DNA of 7,448 nucleotides from Desulfobacteraceae bacterium (lineage in GTDB: Bacteria; Desulfobacterota; DSM-4660; Desulfatiglandales; B25-G16). Each line of letters begins with the position of its first letter. The first letter of the stretch is position 1. The stretch is from the NCBI GenBank assembly GCA_030615565.1, contig JAUWZC010000106.1, positions 1 through 7,448 on the forward strand, written 5' to 3'. Shown piece after piece: positions 1 to 5,634 of the stretch. Made by a program: the position numbers and the translations under genes. The notes beneath the pieces are model-generated. The model saw only the letters and a list, made by a program, of their open reading frames with translations. It was not told the origin of the DNA and searched no databases.

Positions 1-120
1 GGTAACGGTTAGGGTAACGAAGCCCGTATCGGTAACGGTTAAGGTAACGTAGAAATAAAAAGACGAATGACGTTACCGAAAAACGAAACGGGCATCGTAA
101 CCGTAACCCATAAACGTTAC
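1..120. repeat. Imperfect foldback repeat built from GGTAACG words
   Basis: The two arms pair over most of their length. Positions 7-30 match the reverse complement of 85-108 at 20 of 24 bases. Inside these, 43-50 (GGTAACGT) pairs with 70-77, and at the outside 2-7 (GTAACG) pairs with 115-120. The left arm also holds a direct repeat: 1-19 (GGTAACGGTTAGGGTAACG) recurs at 31-49 with one mismatch, a 30-bp period. No reading frame is evident across it. Such structures are typical of dispersed non-coding intergenic repeats; the family cannot be named from one copy, and the left end may lie outside the window. Confidence 0.75.
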
Positions 121-376
121 TCAGTATTTCGTATTTTCTTACTGACATTGTCTCGTCGGTTTGAGGCGGAGCTTCGCTAGTAAGATATTTTATTAATACC
201 TAAATTCTGATGCCTGTGCAAGTCCATAGGGATAATAGGATACCTGACATTTTATAACTGATTTGACCAAAGCCTCTAAGATTTAATAAGGTTATAACTG
301 CCGAATGTATACTTGAATGAAATTTTGCTGATGGCTGCTTTCAACTATGGCAAGCATAGTGAAATATCGGGCTGGA

Positions 377-389
377 TGTGCTAAGCACA
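377..389. promoter_or_regulatory. Perfect palindrome TGTGCT-A-AGCACA, possible operator
   Basis: This is a 13-bp sequence with perfect 6-bp half-sites around a single central A. It lies about 55 bp upstream of the -35 hexamer at 443. Position and symmetry suit a dimeric regulator site, but short palindromes also arise by chance, and no regulator is identified. Confidence 0.25.
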
Positions 390-393
390 ATAT

Positions 394-437
394 ATTGAGA
401 ATTTTTTCTATCCTTCCTTGAATTTCTTATTCTCAAT
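394..437. promoter_or_regulatory. 9-bp inverted repeat next to the promoter
   Basis: ATTGAGAAT (394-402) and ATTCTCAAT (429-437) are perfect reverse complements separated by 26 bp. The right half ends 5 bp before the -35 hexamer. It could be a two-site operator or upstream regulatory element for the lipoprotein promoter; alternatively it is a chance repeat in AT-rich DNA. Confidence 0.35.
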
Positions 438-442
438 TTTAA

Positions 443-471
443 TTGACCCCATTGCGATTTTCAACTATAAT
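443..471 (+). promoter_or_regulatory. Sigma70-type promoter for the lipoprotein pair
   Basis: A -35 hexamer TTGACC (443-448) and a perfect -10 hexamer TATAAT (466-471) are separated by the optimal 17 bp. Transcription would start near 478 and read toward the two lipoprotein genes, with no intervening gene. The match is strong by bacterial housekeeping consensus; use in vivo is an inference. Confidence 0.6.
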
Positions 472-695
472 TTCATCAACTTAAAATTAACTTAAAACAT
501 TTTTCCTCAATCATTTAAGCCCGGTTAAGTTAACTCGCGTGCAGAAAACCTCAAAGTGAACCCCCCAACTCCTGATAGAACTTGCTATCAAGATGATCTT
601 CCAGGAAAGAGGAGAAATGTAAGTATGTCTGCGGGCCTTAGAGAAAATAGGAAAAAGGAAGAAAAGTGAATAGGACCAGGGAGAGAAATAAGCTT

Positions 696-1211
696 ATGAA
701 AGCAGAGCGATATTGTGCCCTTTTTGTATGCATCGCCATGGCAAGCCCCCTCCTGTTTGCAGGTTGTGCCCCAGTGATTTCTCAGGGGGCATTGAAGGAG
801 ATTGATCAAACTCTTAGATTTGAGCAGTTATTAGAGAACCCGGAAGCCCACAAGGGAAAAACTGTGCTTCTGGGCGGCAACATCATCCAGACAGAAAACT
901 TCTCTGACAGAACTCTAATTGTTGTCCTTCAACGCCCTCTGGGCTTTAGGAAGAAGCCGACCGCGGAGGATGTGTCAAGGGGTAGATTTATTGTTTACGC
1001 CCTCGGCTTTCTCGATCCGGCCATTTACTGCCGCGGGAGGAAGATCACTGTAGTTGGGTCAGTTATGGGAAGAGAGATGCGTCCCCTGGGTAAGATAGAA
1101 TATAGCTATCCTGTCATTGAGAAAAAGGAACTCTATCTTTGGCCGGCAGAAGAGCACTCTGTGACAGGACCAAGGGTGCATTTTGGTGTGGGGATAGGAA
1201 TCTGGCATTAG
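696..1211 (+). CDS. Slp family outer-membrane lipoprotein (first paralogue)
   Basis: Predicted 171-residue lipoprotein. Residues 1-23 form a type II signal peptide: charged start MKAER, hydrophobic core, then FAGC with C24 as the lipidated residue. Ala at +2 argues against inner-membrane retention, so outer-membrane anchoring is expected. The mature part matches the Slp family (named for the E. coli starvation-inducible lipoprotein): CAPVIS at the N terminus, F-x-x-L-x-x-x-P-E-A-H-K-G-K-x-V-L-L-G-G at 42-61, RGRF at 95-98 and Y-x-R-G-R-K-I-T-V-x-G at 111-121. The family's biochemical role is unknown; it is associated with envelope stress or stationary phase in enterobacteria. An in-frame GTG at 666, behind AGGAAG, would add 10 residues. 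I prefer ATG 696 because it gives a compact signal peptide, but the choice is uncertain. A paralogue follows after 17 bp, and the promoter at 443-471 lies upstream. Confidence 0.85.
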   Translation: MKAERYCALFVCIAMASPLLFAGCAPVISQGALKEIDQTLRFEQLLENPEAHKGKTVLLGGNIIQTENFSDRTLIVVLQRPLGFRKKPTAEDVSRGRFIVYALGFLDPAIYCRGRKITVVGSVMGREMRPLGKIEYSYPVIEKKELYLWPAEEHSVTGPRVHFGVGIGIWH

Positions 1212-1228
1212 AATACCAGAGTGGTGTG

Positions 1229-1753
1229 ATGGGAAGACTCACTTTTTTAGTAGCAGCCGTTGTCTTTGTGTCCGGCTGTGCCCATGTCATCTCAAAAGAC
1301 ATCCTACAAGAGGTAAACACGCAGATTACCTTTGCTGAATTGCAGAAGGCTCCCCAGGCTCATCGGGAAAAGGTGGTCCTTTTGGGAGGAGTTATTGTCA
1401 AAACAGTTAACAGAAAGGATGGGACGCTCCTGGAAGTTTATCAGACCAAGATAGACCGTAGGGGCAGACCCATAAAGCTGGATATATCTGGGGGGCGTTT
1501 CTTGGCTCACTATAAGGGGTTTTTGGACAGCGAGATCTACCGGAAGGGGAGAAAGGTTACCATTGCCGGGGTTGTGCAGGGCGAGGAAATGATAAGGTTG
1601 GGGGAGATTGACTACCGCTGTCCCTATCTCGTGGTCAAGGACATTCACCTCTGGGAGAAAGAGCAACCGCGGAAATATGAGCCATACCCCTGGGGCCCGT
1701 GGTATCCATGGTGGTATCCATGGTGCCCCTATCATCCAGCATATCCTGGGTAA
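1229..1753 (+). CDS. Slp family lipoprotein with Trp/Tyr/Pro-rich tail (second paralogue)
   Basis: Predicted 174-residue lipoprotein, clearly paralogous to the preceding gene: both start the mature chain with CA-x-VIS and share the A-H-x-x-K-x-V-L-L-G-G block (here 44-54), the GRF motif and the G-R-K-x-T segment. The signal peptide is very short: MGRLT, a hydrophobic run, then lipobox VSGC with C17 lipidated and Ala at +2, which suits the outer membrane. I chose ATG 1229 because it sits just before the signal peptide; an upstream GTG at 1139 would put about 30 unrelated residues in front and overlap the first gene. No strong ribosome binding site is visible, so translation may be coupled to the first gene, whose stop lies 17 bp upstream. 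The last 25 residues (150-174) are an unusual aromatic and proline-rich tail containing WYPWWYPW, absent from the first paralogue. Confidence 0.85.
   Translation: MGRLTFLVAAVVFVSGCAHVISKDILQEVNTQITFAELQKAPQAHREKVVLLGGVIVKTVNRKDGTLLEVYQTKIDRRGRPIKLDISGGRFLAHYKGFLDSEIYRKGRKVTIAGVVQGEEMIRLGEIDYRCPYLVVKDIHLWEKEQPRKYEPYPWGPWYPWWYPWCPYHPAYPG
1700..1723 (+). repeat. 12-bp tandem duplication in the lipoprotein tail
   Basis: TGGTATCCATGG occurs twice head to tail (1700-1711 and 1712-1723) and is followed by a partial third start. Each copy encodes the four residues WYPW in frame, so the repeat accounts for the WYPWWYPW core of the tail. Identical copies suggest a recent slippage event. Confidence 0.85.
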
Positions 1754-1784
1754 GATCCATAGTGGCTCTACCGGTACACAGGCA

Positions 1785-1798
1785 TTATGGTACCATAA
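1785..1798. promoter_or_regulatory. 14-bp perfect palindrome upstream of the AbrB-like gene
   Basis: TTATGGTACCATAA is self-complementary over 14 bp. It lies in the 106-bp gap after the second lipoprotein gene, 61 bp before the AbrB-like start codon. Antitoxins of the AbrB/MazE class commonly repress their own promoters through palindromes, so it is a reasonable operator candidate. I do not see a convincing -35/-10 pair in this gap. Confidence 0.35.
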
Positions 1799-1859
1799 GT
1801 GAAGTATGACAAAATAACATTTAAAAGAGGAGAAACCCTATTAGAAAGGAAATAAAGGC

Positions 1860-2201
1860 ATGAGAGAAGAAGCTAAAAAAATAATTGAGATGGTAAAGAA
1901 AGGTATACCTGATAAGGAAATAATGAAGGAGCTAGGCATCCAAACAGGGGCTTCTTTAAAGAGGATGTACTACAATGCATTGGTCGAAGCTGGAAAGATT
2001 AAGGATATTTTGACAGAGAGGGAAGTTGAAAAGAAAAGAACCTTGAGCATCACCAAGAGAGGAACGATTCTTCTCGGCAAGACACTGTTGATAGACAAGT
2101 TTGGTTTCAAAGAAGGAGATAAGTTTACAGTGTCAAAAAGGAAGGACAGCATCGTCCTTAGAAAAGAGAAGGAAGGAATTCTTTCCAAGCCCCCCGAATA
2201 G
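1860..2201 (+). CDS. AbrB/SpoVT-domain DNA-binding protein, probable antitoxin
   Basis: A 113-residue, Lys-rich protein. Residues about 1-50 look helical and resemble a helix-turn-helix (DKEIMKELGI at 18-27, then SLKRMYYNALVEAGKI). Residues about 61-102 form an AbrB/SpoVT swapped-hairpin module: L-S-I-T-K-R-G-T-I-L-L-G-K, then K-F-G-F-K-E-G-D-K-F and D-S-I-V-L-R-K. AbrB-type modules bind DNA as dimers and occur in transition-state regulators and many antitoxins. The start is supported by AAAGGA at 1845-1850, 9 bp before the ATG. Immediately downstream is a remnant of a PIN-domain toxin, so the likely role is antitoxin and autorepressor of a now broken pair (inference). The domain call is good; an independent regulator is the alternative. 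Its stop lies close to the probable deletion junction that removed the toxin's start, so its extreme C terminus may not be original. Confidence 0.8.
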   Translation: MREEAKKIIEMVKKGIPDKEIMKELGIQTGASLKRMYYNALVEAGKIKDILTEREVEKKRTLSITKRGTILLGKTLLIDKFGFKEGDKFTVSKRKDSIVLRKEKEGILSKPPE

Positions 2202-2312
2202 CTTATCCAAACAGGGCAGTTTCTGAGGCCATAGAGGACGGTTGGATCAAAATTGTCGAGCTAAAAAGACCGATTGATTCTGCTATCCTACGTTTACCGC
2301 CGCCCTTTAATG

Positions 2313-2332
2313 CCCCACCCAGGAGGGTGGGG
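2313..2332. repeat. Left subterminal hairpin of the mini-element
   Basis: CCCCACCC (2313-2320) pairs perfectly with GGGTGGGG (2325-2332) around the loop AGGA. It is built on the same plan as the hairpin at 2369-2388, differing in the fifth stem base pair and the loop. No T-run follows on either strand, so it does not look like an intrinsic terminator. Confidence 0.85.
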
Positions 2333-2368
2333 ATGGAGGTGGCTCATGAATTATTTCCTTTTTTCAAG

Positions 2369-2388
2369 CCCCGCCCGGAAGGGCGGGG
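2369..2388. repeat. Right subterminal hairpin of the mini-element
   Basis: CCCCGCCC (2369-2376) pairs perfectly with GGGCGGGG (2381-2388) around GGAA, a GNRA-type loop. The flanks TCAA (2365-2368 region) and TTGA (2392-2395) can extend the pairing after a short interruption. It is the sister of the hairpin at 2313-2332, 48 bp farther left. Confidence 0.85.
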
Positions 2389-2485
2389 TCGTTGACTGGT
2401 AGATGATGGAGAAGCAGAATCTATTCAACTTGCTTTGGAACAAAATGCCCGTCTGTTGATTATTGATGACAGAAGAGGACGAATC

Positions 2486-4126
2486 TTATACCTCAGCCCT
2501 TCTTCTCTCCTCGCTTCTCATCTCCCTTCTCAAAAGCTTACCTACTTTGGATTTAGGAAGCATATCCCTGAATTCTATATATTGGGGGACCTTGTAGGAA
2601 ACAAGTCTTTCTCTGCACCATCTAATGAGATCATAGCCAGTGATACCCTTGATGTCCTCCTTAAGAACTACAAAGGCCTTGATCCTTTCCCCTACCTTTG
2701 GATCTTCCACACCAACAACACAGGAGCCCATGATTGCTGGATGCTCCTGTAATACCGCTTCTATCTCACTAGATGATACCCTGTAGCCTTTATGCTTTAT
2801 GGTATCTACGGTCCTGTCTATAAAATAGAGGTTTCCCTCTTCATCCATGGACATAATGTCAGCCGTCCTATACCATTTCTTGCCATCCAGATCAATGAAG
2901 GACTCAGCCGTTTCTTCCGGTTTTTTTAGATAAGCAGTAACCATGTAATCAGAGGAGACAAGTAGCTCTCCAGGCTCCCCCATCTTTACAGATTTCAGAG
3001 TAACTGGGTCAACGATTTTAATCTTTTTACTGTGAACAATCTTACCCACACTTTTTGGAGGATTTTCAATATCCACAGGGCACATAGATACCCCGCCGCA
3101 GGTCTCGGTTGCACCATATCCCTGATAGATGTACTTACCGAATTTATCATACCAGCGCTTCCCAACCTCCACCGGGAGCACATCTCCTGCACTATACCAG
3201 TACTCAACAGAGCTGAGGTCATAGGAATCAAGGCGATCGTGTTCCAAAATCATCCGGTAAAGGGTTGGAACACCAACCATTGTCTTGGTTCCGAATCGCT
3301 GGATGGATTCAAATACTGCGTCAAGGTTCATCCGCGGCTGGAGCATTAAAGTCCCTCCCACTAAAAGTGTACACAGGCCGCAGGTTTGCCCCAGGATATG
3401 AAAAAGGGGAGCGTTGCATAGAATGATATTTTCTTCAACAGGAAAAAATGGCTCACTTACCCTGATCTGCTCATCTGCAGAGATCAAAAAATCGCCGTGG
3501 GTAATAGGGACACCCTTGGGAAATTTGGTGGTTCCACCAGTATAGAGTATCTCGGCCAGGTCTCTGTCATTGTGTTTGATATCAGGCAAGTGATTGGCCT
3601 TGTGAGATTTGGAGAGCAAATTTCTTAATGAATAGGTGTCCTTATCAAGGGCTATCTTCCCCTTTGGTATTATGTCGAACATGTAACCAAAATACTTTTT
3701 CCACCAGGGAAGAAGATCAGCCATCTTTGTGACAATAATCCTTTTTATCTTGGTATCACCAAGAACACTAACTACATAACCAAAATTAGTATCAGCACAA
3801 ATAACAGTTTCTGAGCCGCTGTCGTTTGCAATATATTTGAGATCATAGGGTGTATATATCGGTGTTATCGGTACAGATATCCCACCTGCTCTTAGGATGC
3901 CCAGCCAAACCACAACCCATTGGATACTGTTGGGAATATAAATAATTATCCTATCCCCATAATTCACCCCAATATCTGATAGGGCAGCTGCAAACCTCTC
4001 TGCCATATCCTTCAATCTGGCATAAGAGTATTTAGTGCCTAAGCATATAACAGCAGTATGCTGCCCCTGTCTCTTTGCCACAGAGTCAAAGGTGGTATAT
4101 ATGTTATTTAAATCTTTTTCTTCCAT
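2486..4126 (-). CDS. AMP-forming acyl-CoA ligase (ANL superfamily, FadD-like)
   Basis: A 546-residue adenylate-forming enzyme expected to activate a carboxylic acid with ATP and then form its CoA thioester in the cytoplasm. Motifs in order: phosphate-binding loop YTGGTTKFPKG (195-205), YGATE (337-341), YRTAD with the ribose-contacting Asp at 423, hinge region DRTVDTIKHKGYRVSSSEIE (437-456 region), and the C-terminal PKSKVGKLLRR with the catalytic lysine at K530. The usual Gly after TT in the loop is Lys here, and the usual GD of the Asp motif is AD. Length is normal for the family. It begins 4 bp after livF ends, behind a weak ribosome binding site, so it is probably the last gene of the liv operon and translationally coupled. 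The substrate cannot be read from sequence; its position suggests the acid imported by the transporter (fatty, aromatic or branched-chain), an inference. Its 3' end abuts the broken toxin. Confidence 0.93.
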   Translation of the reverse strand: MEEKDLNNIYTTFDSVAKRQGQHTAVICLGTKYSYARLKDMAERFAAALSDIGVNYGDRIIIYIPNSIQWVVVWLGILRAGGISVPITPIYTPYDLKYIANDSGSETVICADTNFGYVVSVLGDTKIKRIIVTKMADLLPWWKKYFGYMFDIIPKGKIALDKDTYSLRNLLSKSHKANHLPDIKHNDRDLAEILYTGGTTKFPKGVPITHGDFLISADEQIRVSEPFFPVEENIILCNAPLFHILGQTCGLCTLLVGGTLMLQPRMNLDAVFESIQRFGTKTMVGVPTLYRMILEHDRLDSYDLSSVEYWYSAGDVLPVEVGKRWYDKFGKYIYQGYGATETCGGVSMCPVDIENPPKSVGKIVHSKKIKIVDPVTLKSVKMGEPGELLVSSDYMVTAYLKKPEETAESFIDLDGKKWYRTADIMSMDEEGNLYFIDRTVDTIKHKGYRVSSSEIEAVLQEHPAIMGSCVVGVEDPKVGERIKAFVVLKEDIKGITGYDLIRWCRERLVSYKVPQYIEFRDMLPKSKVGKLLRREMRSEERRRAEV

Positions 4127-4130
4127 AAAA

Positions 4131-4877
4131 TCAGATTCCGAAGTAGGCGGCTTTTATCTCTGGATTTTCCATTAACTCGGTCCCTGTACCTGTCAGGGTG
4201 AGCATCCCGTTTTCTATCACATATCCCCTATCTATTATTGGCAAAACAGGCCTGGCGAATTGCTCTGTTATGAGGATAGTAATCCCGGATTCACTCCTTA
4301 AATTCTTAATGGCTTTCACTAAAGCGGACTGCAGATGCGGGCTCAAACCCAGGAGAGGTTCATCAAGAAGCAGAAGTACCGGTTTAACAATGAGAGCCAT
4401 CCCTATTGCCAGCATCTGTTGCTCTCCCCCGCTTAAAAAACCAGCCTTCCGTTTCTTAAGATCAAATAGGGCAGGGAAAAGCTGGAAGACATACTCTGTC
4501 ATTTCCCTTAGCTCTGACATCTTCTTCATATGACCGGCTATCTTTAAATTCTCCATGACATCACTCTCTGGAAATATTGGATGCCTTTCCCTGGAAAGGA
4601 CTATCCCTTTTTCCACCCTATCGTTTGGTTTAACGTCCGTAATATCCTCCCCTTGGAAGGTTATTTTACCGTATACAGTTATTCTCTCTCCGCCTTTCCT
4701 CTGCTCTTTTATCTTCATATCTATGATCAAACCGGAGACAGTATTCATCAAAGTGGTTTTACCAGCGCTGTTTGAGCCAATAACCCCTACAATCTCACCT
4801 TCGTTTACCATCATGGAAAGGTCATTTAAGGCCAGGGCATTTTCAAAGAAAACCATGAGATTTTTAATATCAAGCAC
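4131..4877 (-). CDS. livF: LivF-type ABC transporter ATP-binding protein
   Basis: ATPase subunit of a branched-chain amino acid type (HAAT family) importer, acting on the cytoplasmic face with LivG and the LivHM permease. With the start used here the protein has 248 residues: Walker A GSNSAGKTT at 34-42, an IFPESDVMENL segment like the LivF consensus, intact signature LSGGEQQ at 148-154, Walker B LLLLDE ending with D172-E173, and TEQ (Q206) at the switch position, where LivF proteins usually have Gln. About ten extra charged residues (KIKEQRKGGER) lie between Walker A and the ITFQGEDIT strand. I chose GTG 4877 because AGGAGG (4889-4884) stands 6 bp before it. A GTG at 4892 would add 5 residues but overlaps livG by 14 bp and has no comparable ribosome binding site. 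The livG stop is 1 bp upstream. Confidence 0.92.
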   Translation of the reverse strand: MLDIKNLMVFFENALALNDLSMMVNEGEIVGVIGSNSAGKTTLMNTVSGLIIDMKIKEQRKGGERITVYGKITFQGEDITDVKPNDRVEKGIVLSRERHPIFPESDVMENLKIAGHMKKMSELREMTEYVFQLFPALFDLKKRKAGFLSGGEQQMLAIGMALIVKPVLLLLDEPLLGLSPHLQSALVKAIKNLRSESGITILITEQFARPVLPIIDRGYVIENGMLTLTGTGTELMENPEIKAAYFGI

Positions 4878-4878
4878 C

Positions 4879-5634
4879 TTAATCCTCCTCACTCCCTAAG
4901 TAGGCCTTTTTGACCTCATCACTCTCCATAACCTCTTTTGATAATCCGTCAGCAATCTTTTCTCCAAAATTGAGGACTATTACCCTATCGGCGATCCTGA
5001 AAAGCTCCTTCAGCCGGTGCTCGATCATAATGATTGTCATCCCCCCATAACGTAGCTTTTCAATTATAGGCACAATACTGGCCACTTCGGCCAGACTCAG
5101 GCCTGAGAAAAGCTCATCTAAGATCAGGAGATCGGGTTGCAGGGCAATCCCTTTTGCCAATTCCAGTCTCTTAAGGTATCCCTGGGGAAGAACACTGGCT
5201 ATCTTATATGCAACAAAAGAGTCTCTCTCAAAACCTACTTCTTCCAGGAGATCTAAGGCAATAGCGTCCCGGTCCCCGTATTTTCCACCTGCCATCCCTT
5301 TGACCCTGGGCGAATACAAAGGGATGATCATGTTTTTAAAGGCAGGAAGCTGGTAAAAGGGCCTGACCATCTGAAAAGTCCTGGCGATACCCAGTCTGAC
5401 TATTTTATATGGGGCCCAGCCGGTTATATTCTGACCCCTATATGTAACCTCGCCCCCGCTTGGTTTTACAAAACCGGTTATAAGATTAACAACGGTTGTC
5501 TTTCCAGAGCCATTGGGACCAATAAAGCCTAAGAGTTCCCCTTCCATAAGTTTAAAACTAAAGGCATTCACGGCCTTTACACCGCCAAAATATTTGGAAA
5601 GGTTAGACACATTGAGCAAAGGAGAAGCGCTCAT
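4879..5634 (-). CDS. livG: LivG-type ABC transporter ATP-binding protein with unusual signature motif
   Basis: Second ATPase subunit of the importer, 251 residues, close to the usual LivG length. Visible: Walker A GPNGSGKTT (39-47), Q-loop Gln at Q88 in RTFQMVRPF, Walker B LLILDE (169-174) and the switch His H206 in IIMIEH. Two positions are odd. The signature motif, normally LSYGQQRRLE or LPYGQQRRLE in LivG, reads LPQGYLKRLE (149-158), and the residue after the catalytic Glu is Leu (DEL) instead of Pro. The ATP-hydrolysis residues remain, so the protein is probably functional, perhaps with asymmetric use of the two ATP sites alongside LivF. ATG 5634 overlaps the livM stop in an ATGA arrangement and is preceded by GAGGTGG, which supports both the start and translational coupling. 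Confidence 0.92.
   Translation of the reverse strand: MSASPLLNVSNLSKYFGGVKAVNAFSFKLMEGELLGFIGPNGSGKTTVVNLITGFVKPSGGEVTYRGQNITGWAPYKIVRLGIARTFQMVRPFYQLPAFKNMIIPLYSPRVKGMAGGKYGDRDAIALDLLEEVGFERDSFVAYKIASVLPQGYLKRLELAKGIALQPDLLILDELFSGLSLAEVASIVPIIEKLRYGGMTIIMIEHRLKELFRIADRVIVLNFGEKIADGLSKEVMESDEVKKAYLGSEED
4884..4889 (-). promoter_or_regulatory. Consensus Shine-Dalgarno AGGAGG that decides the livF start
   Basis: The minus-strand sequence AGGAGG lies inside the last codons of livG, with a 6-bp spacer to the GTG at 4877. It is the strongest ribosome binding site in the operon, which suggests livF is initiated on its own as well as by coupling to livG. Confidence 0.75.

Larger units (their letters stand above)
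121..695. other. Gene-free leader region upstream of the lipoprotein genes
   Basis: I see no credible coding region here. The stretch is AT-rich from about 180 onward. It contains a short inverted repeat directly after the foldback (TCAGTA 121-126 with TACTGA 140-145), a 9-bp direct repeat TTATAACTG at 252-260 and 292-300, the palindrome, inverted repeat and promoter described separately, and a small stem TGATAG/CTATCA at 573-590. An AGGAG at 610-614 precedes only ATG-TAA at 617 and a 14-codon ORF at 625-669. If the promoter at 443-471 is used, the lipoprotein mRNA has a leader of roughly 200 nt. Confidence 0.6.
2298..2396. mobile_element. 99-bp two-hairpin mini-element inserted in the PIN toxin remnant
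   Basis: The boundaries come from the interrupted gene: excising 2298-2396 (or equivalently 2297-2395, since a C is shared) rejoins the PIN frame exactly. The element has no coding capacity and no target-site duplication. Each end carries a perfect 8-bp GC-rich stem with a 4-nt loop. It sits directly 3' of TTTAC (2293-2297) and ends in TTGAC. Subterminal hairpins, lack of duplication and insertion 3' of a TTAC-like tetranucleotide are features of IS200/IS605-type elements and their non-autonomous derivatives, mobilised by Y1 transposases. That assignment is an inference; no transposase is present in the window. Confidence 0.65.
2201..2485 (+). pseudogene. Remnant of DUF3368-type PIN-domain toxin, split by a 99-bp insertion
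   Basis: In one frame, 2201-2296 reads AYPNRAVSEAIEDGWIKIV then ELKRPIDSAILRL, and 2396-2485 reads LVDDGEAESIQLALEQ then NARLLIIDDRRGRI. The W-I-x-(I/V)-V segment, the D-D-G-E-A-E-S-I acidic motif and the L-L-I-I-D-D-x-R-G-R motif are characteristic of the DUF3368 branch of PIN-domain ribonucleases, usually toxins of toxin-antitoxin pairs. About 50 N-terminal residues (with the first catalytic Asp) and about 50 C-terminal residues are missing: the left end abuts the AbrB-like stop, and the right end runs into the 3' end of the ligase gene. An insertion at 2298-2396 brings an in-frame TGA at 2393. Deleting those 99 bp gives ...AILRLLVDDGEAES... without a stop. It cannot make an active toxin. 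The family call is from motif memory, not a search. Confidence 0.75.

Noticed and set aside
1..50. CRISPR-like or telomere-like array
   Set aside because: There are only two direct copies, the intervening 11 bp is far too short for a spacer, and the inverted copies at 70-120 show a foldback instead.
625..669. 14-codon ORF behind AGGAG, its TGA overlapping the GTG at 666
   Set aside because: Too short and of low-complexity Lys/Glu composition; the AGGAG spacing of 10 bp is long. It could be a leader peptide, but nothing beyond the overlap supports it.
588..809. Minus-strand ORF over the first lipoprotein start
   Set aside because: No recognisable domain, no ribosome binding site, and it overlaps a well-supported signal peptide on the plus strand.
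1139..1228. Upstream start for the second lipoprotein
   Set aside because: It would place about 30 residues translated from an alternative frame of the first gene in front of a clear lipoprotein signal peptide.
2313..2388. Bidirectional intrinsic terminator between the convergent genes
   Set aside because: The stems are strong, but neither is followed by a T-run on either strand, and they are better explained as the ends of the inserted mini-element. A role in stopping transcription cannot be excluded.
2435..2752. Plus-strand ORF of 105 codons
   Set aside because: Only its first part (to about 2485) is the PIN toxin remnant. The rest is the antisense of the acyl-CoA ligase, which has full family motifs on the other strand.
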